36,499 nt of DNA from CAZDRX01 sp964508225 (GTDB taxonomy: Bacteria > Patescibacteriota > Gracilibacteria > Peribacterales > Peribacteraceae). Under the pieces are notes generated by a model. It saw only the letters and a program-made list of their open reading frames with translations. It did not search any database and was not told the DNA's origin. The translations under genes were made by a program, and so were the position numbers. This document shows, piece after piece, positions 30,552-36,499 of the stretch; positions within the stretch are counted from its first letter, which is position 1, and every line of letters starts with the position of its first letter. Location of the stretch: positions 1 through 36,499 of the forward strand of contig CAZDRX010000013.1 in the NCBI GenBank assembly GCA_964508225.1, given 5' to 3'.

Positions 30552-33500
30552 TGGCTTACGTCCTTCGCCACCTCCGGCTCCTGAAGACCGCGGCTGCTCT
30601 GCAGCTCGGACTCGTCGCTGTGTGCGTGGCCTTCACGCTCATGGCGCCGAAGACGTTCGCTGCCGTGGGTATCTACAAGCCGATCAACTACCAGGGCAAG
30701 CTCTCCTCGACGGGCGGTCTCGCCATCAGCAACGGCGTCTACAACATGCGCTTCAAGGTCTTCAACGCTGCATCCGGCGGTTCGCCGGTGTGGGTGGAAG
30801 TCTGGGACGGTACGACGCAGCGCGTCACCTCCACGGGCGGTCTCTTCAGCATCGCACTCGGCACGTACACGACGATGACCGGCAGCGTGGACTTCAACTC
30901 GGACTCGCTCTACCTGCAGGTCGAATTCGATCCGGGCAACGACGGCAACTACGAAGAAGTCTTCACGCCGCGCCGCCGCTTCGCCGCCGTGCCGTACGCG
31001 CGCAACGCCGATCAGCTCGACGGTCTTGATGGTACGCAGTTCATGCGCTCGGATACGAGCGTGACTGCTTCGGGCACCATCACCATCCGTCCGCGCGACA
31101 GCCGTAAGATCGGCATCGACATCATTTCACAGGGTGGCAGTGCGGCTACGGGCGCGCTCCGGCTCTCCACGCAGGGAGGTCCGCACATTCTCTTTGGCTC
31201 CGGCGGACTCACCTACGACACGAATCTGTACCGTGCCTCGGCCAACACACTGAAGACGGATGATACATTCGTCGTACAGGGCACGCTCTCCGGTTCGCAC
31301 CTCGTCATCGCGCAGAACGCCAACATCTCCGGATCACTCCTCGTTCTGAACAACATCACGGCTCGTGGCGTGCTCTCCGGCAGTAACCTCACGGTCTCGC
31401 GCTCCGCCTCGATCTCCGGAACGCTCATCGTGAAGACCGGTATCACGAGCAAGGGCTCCGTCTCGGGCTCGACGATCGACGGTTTCGGACTCGGTTCCTG
31501 TAACGGCGGAACGCAGAAACTCCTCTACAACTCAACCACCGACAAATTCGAGTGCGGCACGGTCTCGGCGGACGGCACCTTCGGTACGGGCAACGTGCTC
31601 ACCATCGGTGACGCACGTTACGTGAACGTCTCGGGAGACACGATGACCGGTGCGCTCACCCTCACATCCAGGAACAGCTACACAGGTGCAATTCTCCTCA
31701 AGATTCTCGGTGCCGCTTCCGGAGCCTTCATCCACGGCGAGAAGAGCCTCAGCTCCTCCGGCATTCTCCTCGTCACGCAGCGCACCATCATGGGCTCCGG
31801 CGCTCTCGTCGTCCGTCAGCTCAGGAACTCCACCGGTGCTTACTTCACCTCCACGGCGACAGGCGCACCGCTCCTCGTCCTCGAATCCAGAGGCAGTCTC
31901 AAGTCCCCGCAGATCCTCTTCGGTGGCTCCGGATCCTTCGATGTCAGCATCCGCCGCTCCAATACCGGCACCCTCACCGTGCAGGGTCACCTCATCGCCG
32001 TAGGCATGCTCTCCGGTCAGACACTCGCCATCCAGAGCTCCGGCACCGTTTCCGGTGCTCTCCTCGTGAAGTCCACCCTTGCGACCAAGGGCACGCTCTC
32101 CGGTAAGTACCTCACGATCCAGAGCAGTGCCACGATCTCCGGTGCCACCCTCGTGAAGGGCAACCTCACTACGAAGGGCATCCTCTCCGGCAACACGGTG
32201 ATCTCCTCCGGCAACATGAACGTCTACGGCAACCTGAATGCACATCGCATCCTCTCCGGTCAGACACTCACCATCCAGTCCTCTGCCACCATCTCCGGTG
32301 CCACGCTGATCAAGGGCAACCTTTCCACAAAGGGAATCCTCTCCGGTCGCACGCTTGCGATCCAGTCCTCCGGCACCGTCTCCGGTGCTCTCCTCGTGAA
32401 ATCCACACTTGCAACGAAGGGAATCCTCTCCGGAAATCTCCTCACCATCCAGTCTTCCGGCACGATCTCCGGCGCTCTCCTTGTAAAGGGAACCATCGCC
32501 ACGAAGGGCACCCTCTCCGGCCGTAACCTCACGATTCAGGGCTCTTCCACCATCTCGGGAGCACTCCTTGTGAAGACCGGCATCGCGACGAAGAACTACC
32601 TCTCCGGTTCCACGATCAACGGCTTCGGACTCGGCTCCTGCTCCGGCTCCAACCAGAAGCTTATCTACAACAATTCCCTCAACCAGTTCAACTGTGCCGC
32701 GGATAATAACTCCGGCACCTTCGGCACCGGCAACGTGCTCACGCTTGGTGACATGCGGTACGTGAAGAAGTCCGGTGATGTGATGACGGGCGGTCTCAAG
32801 ATCACGAAGTTCGGCGGCTACTACACCGGTGCGCTCCTGAACGTCCTCGGTGTCGCTTCCGGAGCCCATCTCTTCGGAAGTAACGGCGTCTCCTCCAGCG
32901 GTACGCTCGCCGTCGAGCAGCGCCGTGCGATCGGTTCCGGCGCCTTCGTCCTCGAGCAGTTCTCCAACTCCACGGGCGCCTACCTGAAGAACCGCGGCCG
33001 CAGCGTCCCCGTGCTCGTTCTCGAGAACAGCTCCGGTTCCGTCACGGGTGCCGGCATGGCGCCGCACATTCTCTTCGGTTACAACGGCAACTTCGATGTC
33101 GCGCTCTTCCGCTCCACGGGTTCGGTCCTCAACCTCTCCGGACATCTCCTGCCAGCTCTCAACAACAAGTTCGACCTTGGTTCGTCCACGAAGCGCTGGA
33201 GGTCTCTCTACCTTTCCGGCGGCACGATTTACCTCGGGGGCGACGGCAACGATACGGCGCTCCACTACAACGGATCCGCTCAGAGCTTCGCCATCGACGT
33301 GAACAATAACGACACGGATGAACTCGTGGTGCTGAGTACCGGTTTTGTGGGTATCGGAACGAACACCCCGAAGGCCAAGCTCGATGTCCGTGGCACGATC
33401 TCGGGTACGCATCTCGTGATCTCGAAGAACGCCAATATCTCGGGTTCGCTTGTCGTGGTCGGAGGTAACGTCAGTACGACGAGCACCCTCTCCGGTTACA

Positions 33501-36499
33501 ACCTCACGGTTTCCCGCTCCGCCTCCATCTCCGGCACGCTCATCGTGAAGACTGGCATCACGAGCAAGGGCTCCGTCTCGGGCTCCACGATCGACGGCTT
33601 CGGACTCGGTTCCTGCAACGGTGCCACGCAGAAACTCCTCTACAACAGCACCACGGACAAGTTCGAGTGCGGCACGATCTCGGCTGCCGGCACCTTCTCT
33701 ACGGGTAACGTCCTCACCATCGGCGACAGTCGTTACGTGAACCAGTCCGGCGACACGATGACGGGCATTCTGAAGATCACCAAGTCAGGCGGTTACTACA
33801 CGGGTGCTCTCCTGAACGTCCTCGGTGGCATGTCCGGTCGCTCGCTCTATGTCAGCGGCTCCGGCGGATCTACGGCTCCGCTCATCCACGCATCCAGTGC
33901 GCTCGGCAAAGTCGGTATCGGTATTGCTACGCCTTCGGCAATCCTTCACGTCGTGAAGACCACCGCAGGCACGCTCCCGACACTCGATTCGGGTACCGTC
34001 GGTATGTTTGAGGCGACTGGGTCAGCCGGCGCGACCGCTGTATTGCAGCTCCTCAGTGGCAATGGCGGGACAGCTGCCCTGAACTTCGGTGACACGGATG
34101 ACATCAACATCGGGCAGATCAATTACAACCATGCCACCGAGAGTATGAACTTCTCGGTCAACAATTCCTCCCTCATGACCATGATCGGAGGTCTCGTCGG
34201 TATCGGCACGACCAACCCTGACGCCAAGCTCGATGTTGTCGGCACCATCTCCGGTGCGCGCCTCAGCATCTCCGCCAATGCGAACATCACGGGTGCACTT
34301 CTCGTCGTCGGAAACATCAGCACGAAGGGCACACTCTCCGGTTACAACCTCACGGTCTCCCGCTCCGCCTCCATCTCCGGAACGCTCATCGTGAAGACTG
34401 GCATCACGAGCAAGGGCTATCTCTCGGGCTCCACGATCGCCGGCTTCAATCTCGGCAGCTGTAACGGCACGACGCAGAAGCTCCTGTACAACTACAGCAC
34501 GCAGAAGTTCGAATGTGGCACCGATGCCGGAGCTGCCGGCAGTCTTGGCACAGGCAACGTCCTCACCATCGGTGATGCACGCTACGTGAAGAAGAGCGGC
34601 GACACGATGACGGGCATTCTGAAAATCACCAAGCAGGGAGGATCCTACACAGGTGCTCTTCTGAACGTCCTCGGCGGCATGTCCGGCCGTTCGCTCTGGG
34701 TGGCCGGTACGGGCTCAGGTCTCCGCCCGCTCATCGCCACGAATGTGACCACGGGTCGTGTCGGCTTCGGAACAGGCAGTCCGGTCGCCCAGTTCCACTT
34801 TGTGGGAAGCGGCGGCACCGCTCCGTATGCCCGCTTCGAGCGCAAGAACGTCAATGGTATCGGTGCAGCCGGAGCGCTCGAGGTCGTCACGGATGCGAAG
34901 ACGGCTGCCGATACGGTGACGTTCGCTCTCCGTGCTCTCGACTCCAGCAACACGCTCATCAGTTATGGACAGATCGGTGCCGAGATCAAGAGTGCGGCAG
35001 CGGGCACGGACAGCTCCAAGCTCCAGTTTGTGACGAGGAGCAACGGAACAAGCAACTTCCGCATGACCATCGACGAGACGAATGTCGGTATCGGCACGGT
35101 GAGCCCGAAGGCAAAGCTCGATGTCGTAGGTACCATCTCCGGCTCCAGACTCACGATCTCCGGCAACGGTAACTTCACAGGTGCCATTCTCGCCGTCGGC
35201 AACATCACGACCCGCGGCACCCTTTCCGGTTACAACCTCACGGTTTCCCGCTCCGCCTCCATCTCCGGAACGCTCATCGTGAAGACCGGTATCACGAGCA
35301 AGGGCTCCGTCTCGGGCTCCACGATCGACGGCTTCGGACTCGGCTCCTGCAACGGCGCCACGCAGAAGCTTCTCTACAACAGCACCACGGACAAGTTCGA
35401 GTGCGGTACGATCTCGGCTGCCGGCACCTTCTCTACCGGCAACGTGCTTACGATCGCCGACGCACGTTACGTGAAGAAGAGCGGTGACACGATGACGGGC
35501 ATTCTGAAGATCACCAAGTCAGGCGGTTACTACACGGGTGCTCTCCTGAACGTCCTCGGTGCGATGTCCGGTCGTAGCCTCTACATCAGCGGATCCGGCG
35601 GCTCAACGACACCGTTGATCTCAGCTTTGAGCCAAATCGGTTACGTCGGAATCGGTACGAACAATCCGACGGCGAAACTCACGGTCGCCGGCAATGGCGG
35701 TGCGAATTCCACACTCCTCGTTCAAGCTCAGGGTGCAGGCAACAATGCCTTTGTGAAGCTCGCGGATGGCACAACGGGCGAGACATGGGATCTTCAGGGT
35801 CTGACCGATGGATCCTTCAGCATTGCCCGGTCGACAGCAAGAAAGCTCACCATCGATAGCAACGGTAACGTCGGTATCAATGTCCTCACGCCGACTGCGA
35901 GACTCGAAGTCCATGGCACGATCTCCGGTTCGAACCTTGTCATCACGAATAACGCTCTCGTGTCCGGCTCGGTTCTCTCCATTGGAAATATCAGAACGCG
36001 CGGTGCCCTCTCCGGAAACTTCCTTACGGTCCAGCGCAGCGCCACCATCTCCGGTGCGCTCCTCGTGAAGACCGGTATCGCCAGCAAGGGCTCTCTCTCG
36101 GGCTCCACGTTCTACGGTGCCAACCTTGGAGACTGCAGCTCGAGCGCGAAGAAGCTCACGTACAACGTCACGACCGGCAAGTTCAGCTGTCAGGATGACC
36201 TCACTGCTGCGTCCGGTCTCGAGTATTCCACAGCTGCGAACATCTTCGTGAATCAGAGCGGCGACACGATGACGGGCGCTCTCGTGATCGATCTTACGGG
36301 CGGTAATCCGCTGACTCTCGGCCTCAATGTCCGCAACACGATCTCCGGTTCACGTCTCATTGTCTCCGGTAACTCCTCTGTCTCCGGAGCACTTCTCGTC
36401 GTCAGAAATCTCACGACTCGTGGCACGCTCTCGGGTTCGAATCTCACGATCAGCCGCTCCGCCTCCATCTCCGGAACGCTCATCGTGAAGACCGGTATC
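30551..36499 (+). CDS. Giant secreted repeat (fibre/adhesin-like) protein, 3' end outside the window
   Basis: The frame is open from ATG 30551 to the window end: 1983 codons with no stop. A signal peptide (about 1-37, ending KTFA-A) is followed by a beta domain at about 40-155 that starts INYQGKLSSTGGLAIS and ends RRRFAAVPYARNADQLDG, a common head of secreted fibre proteins. The rest is modular: LSGxxLTVSRSASISGTLIVKTGIT segments, a Cys-containing unit (LGSCNGATQKLLYNSTTDKFEC), YVxxSGDTMTG units like those of phage tail fibres, and VGIGTxxPxAKLDVxGTISG units. One block (32005-32590) is a 29-residue repeat. The pattern predicts a long beta-solenoid or trimeric stalk. The C-terminus, where an anchor or chaperone domain should be, is not visible. 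Start and stop of the upstream regulator overlap by one base. Confidence 0.85.
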   Translation, partial: MAYVLRHLRLLKTAAALQLGLVAVCVAFTLMAPKTFAAVGIYKPINYQGKLSSTGGLAISNGVYNMRFKVFNAASGGSPVWVEVWDGTTQRVTSTGGLFSIALGTYTTMTGSVDFNSDSLYLQVEFDPGNDGNYEEVFTPRRRFAAVPYARNADQLDGLDGTQFMRSDTSVTASGTITIRPRDSRKIGIDIISQGGSAATGALRLSTQGGPHILFGSGGLTYDTNLYRASANTLKTDDTFVVQGTLSGSHLVIAQNANISGSLLVLNNITARGVLSGSNLTVSRSASISGTLIVKTGITSKGSVSGSTIDGFGLGSCNGGTQKLLYNSTTDKFECGTVSADGTFGTGNVLTIGDARYVNVSGDTMTGALTLTSRNSYTGAILLKILGAASGAFIHGEKSLSSSGILLVTQRTIMGSGALVVRQLRNSTGAYFTSTATGAPLLVLESRGSLKSPQILFGGSGSFDVSIRRSNTGTLTVQGHLIAVGMLSGQTLAIQSSGTVSGALLVKSTLATKGTLSGKYLTIQSSATISGATLVKGNLTTKGILSGNTVISSGNMNVYGNLNAHRILSGQTLTIQSSATISGATLIKGNLSTKGILSGRTLAIQSSGTVSGALLVKSTLATKGILSGNLLTIQSSGTISGALLVKGTIATKGTLSGRNLTIQGSSTISGALLVKTGIATKNYLSGSTINGFGLGSCSGSNQKLIYNNSLNQFNCAADNNSGTFGTGNVLTLGDMRYVKKSGDVMTGGLKITKFGGYYTGALLNVLGVASGAHLFGSNGVSSSGTLAVEQRRAIGSGAFVLEQFSNSTGAYLKNRGRSVPVLVLENSSGSVTGAGMAPHILFGYNGNFDVALFRSTGSVLNLSGHLLPALNNKFDLGSSTKRWRSLYLSGGTIYLGGDGNDTALHYNGSAQSFAIDVNNNDTDELVVLSTGFVGIGTNTPKAKLDVRGTISGTHLVISKNANISGSLVVVGGNVSTTSTLSGYNLTVSRSASISGTLIVKTGITSKGSVSGSTIDGFGLGSCNGATQKLLYNSTTDKFECGTISAAGTFSTGNVLTIGDSRYVNQSGDTMTGILKITKSGGYYTGALLNVLGGMSGRSLYVSGSGGSTAPLIHASSALGKVGIGIATPSAILHVVKTTAGTLPTLDSGTVGMFEATGSAGATAVLQLLSGNGGTAALNFGDTDDINIGQINYNHATESMNFSVNNSSLMTMIGGLVGIGTTNPDAKLDVVGTISGARLSISANANITGALLVVGNISTKGTLSGYNLTVSRSASISGTLIVKTGITSKGYLSGSTIAGFNLGSCNGTTQKLLYNYSTQKFECGTDAGAAGSLGTGNVLTIGDARYVKKSGDTMTGILKITKQGGSYTGALLNVLGGMSGRSLWVAGTGSGLRPLIATNVTTGRVGFGTGSPVAQFHFVGSGGTAPYARFERKNVNGIGAAGALEVVTDAKTAADTVTFALRALDSSNTLISYGQIGAEIKSAAAGTDSSKLQFVTRSNGTSNFRMTIDETNVGIGTVSPKAKLDVVGTISGSRLTISGNGNFTGAILAVGNITTRGTLSGYNLTVSRSASISGTLIVKTGITSKGSVSGSTIDGFGLGSCNGATQKLLYNSTTDKFECGTISAAGTFSTGNVLTIADARYVKKSGDTMTGILKITKSGGYYTGALLNVLGAMSGRSLYISGSGGSTTPLISALSQIGYVGIGTNNPTAKLTVAGNGGANSTLLVQAQGAGNNAFVKLADGTTGETWDLQGLTDGSFSIARSTARKLTIDSNGNVGINVLTPTARLEVHGTISGSNLVITNNALVSGSVLSIGNIRTRGALSGNFLTVQRSATISGALLVKTGIASKGSLSGSTFYGANLGDCSSSAKKLTYNVTTGKFSCQDDLTAASGLEYSTAANIFVNQSGDTMTGALVIDLTGGNPLTLGLNVRNTISGSRLIVSGNSSVSGALLVVRNLTTRGTLSGSNLTISRSASISGTLIVKTGI
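32005..32590 (+). repeat. 87-bp (29-residue) tandem repeat in the fibre gene
   Basis: About six units shaped like LSGRTLAIQSSGTVSGALLV followed by KSTLATKGI, one of them replaced by a shorter variant (NTVISSGNMNVYGNLNAHRI). Alternating hydrophobic and Ser/Gly/Thr residues fit a beta-solenoid. Confidence 0.8.
33487..35600 (+). repeat. Three long direct repeats (about 0.85-0.89 kb apart) in the fibre gene
   Basis: Copies begin near 33490, 34335 and 35224, each starting with CTCTCCGGTTACAACCTCAC or a close variant and continuing through the Cys unit, SGDTMTG and YTGALLNVLG. The first and third copies differ mainly by single third-position changes over about 300 bases. Earlier, more diverged copies lie near 31370 and 32600, and a new one begins near 36430. 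Confidence 0.85.

Noticed and set aside
31532..33412. Long open frame on the minus strand (626 codons) inside the fibre gene
   Set aside because: It is antisense to a repeat-rich high-G+C gene, has a charge-rich, low-hydrophobic composition typical of shadow frames, and repeats with the same period as the sense gene.

Overview
The window looks like a bacterial chromosome segment of high G+C (well over half G+C by eye) using the standard code: TGA ends map, rpiB, rpe and several other genes. The ribosomal genes follow the usual bacterial order (secY, adk, map, infA, rpmJ, rpsM, rpsK, rpsD, rpoA, rplQ, rplM, rpsI). Most of the other genes are large proteins without clear families, an SLH/cohesin surface protein and a giant secreted fibre. 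Together with small core enzymes and an almost complete lack of Shine-Dalgarno sites, this suggests an uncultivated, candidate-phyla-type bacterium, perhaps related to Peregrinibacteria. That placement is inference. Two N runs (100 N at 3983-4082 and 10 N at 13999-14008) show that this is a draft scaffold.

Region 1 (1-11046): the end of the spc operon and the alpha operon. secY and adk are followed by a terminator-like hairpin, a second divergent adenylate-kinase-like gene with its own promoter, and map. A two-gene block on the opposite strand then splits map from infA. It encodes a small basic protein and a very acidic protein with a 36-bp tandem repeat. After infA comes a compact ribosomal/RNA polymerase alpha run, then a DksA/TraR-type zinc-finger protein facing an unknown small gene.

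Region 2 (11111-16474): a minus-strand operon of one very large gene of unknown function (about 1417 codons once a false scaffold gap is closed) and a Pro/Ala-rich protein, ending in a good intrinsic terminator. A tRNA-Thr(CGT) lies upstream.

Region 3 (16475-20884): housekeeping genes dprA, tpiA, rpiB, rpe, a DUF192 lipoprotein and purC, packed so that convergent genes share stop codons.

Region 4 (20914-29426): a cell-surface cluster. Two close paralogs of a small secreted protein lie in inverted orientation and bracket an operon of a dockerin protein plus an SLH-anchored protein with an N-terminal cohesin-like domain, and a DUF916-like membrane protein. A LemA-like protein, a small membrane protein and a third secreted paralog follow.

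Region 5 (29427-36499): a hairpin-rich intergenic stretch, a membrane-tethered DNA-binding protein with transposase-type helix-turn-helix domains, and, overlapping it by one base, a giant secreted repeat protein that runs off the window after 1983 codons.

Two themes recur. Starts are preceded by pyrimidine-rich leaders rather than Shine-Dalgarno sites, and at least seven genes have a -10 box only 6-8 nt before the start codon, which implies leaderless mRNAs. The likeliest new biology is the surface system of regions 4 and 5: a minimal cohesin/dockerin pair, potentially invertible flanks, and a fibre gene coupled to its own membrane-bound regulator.
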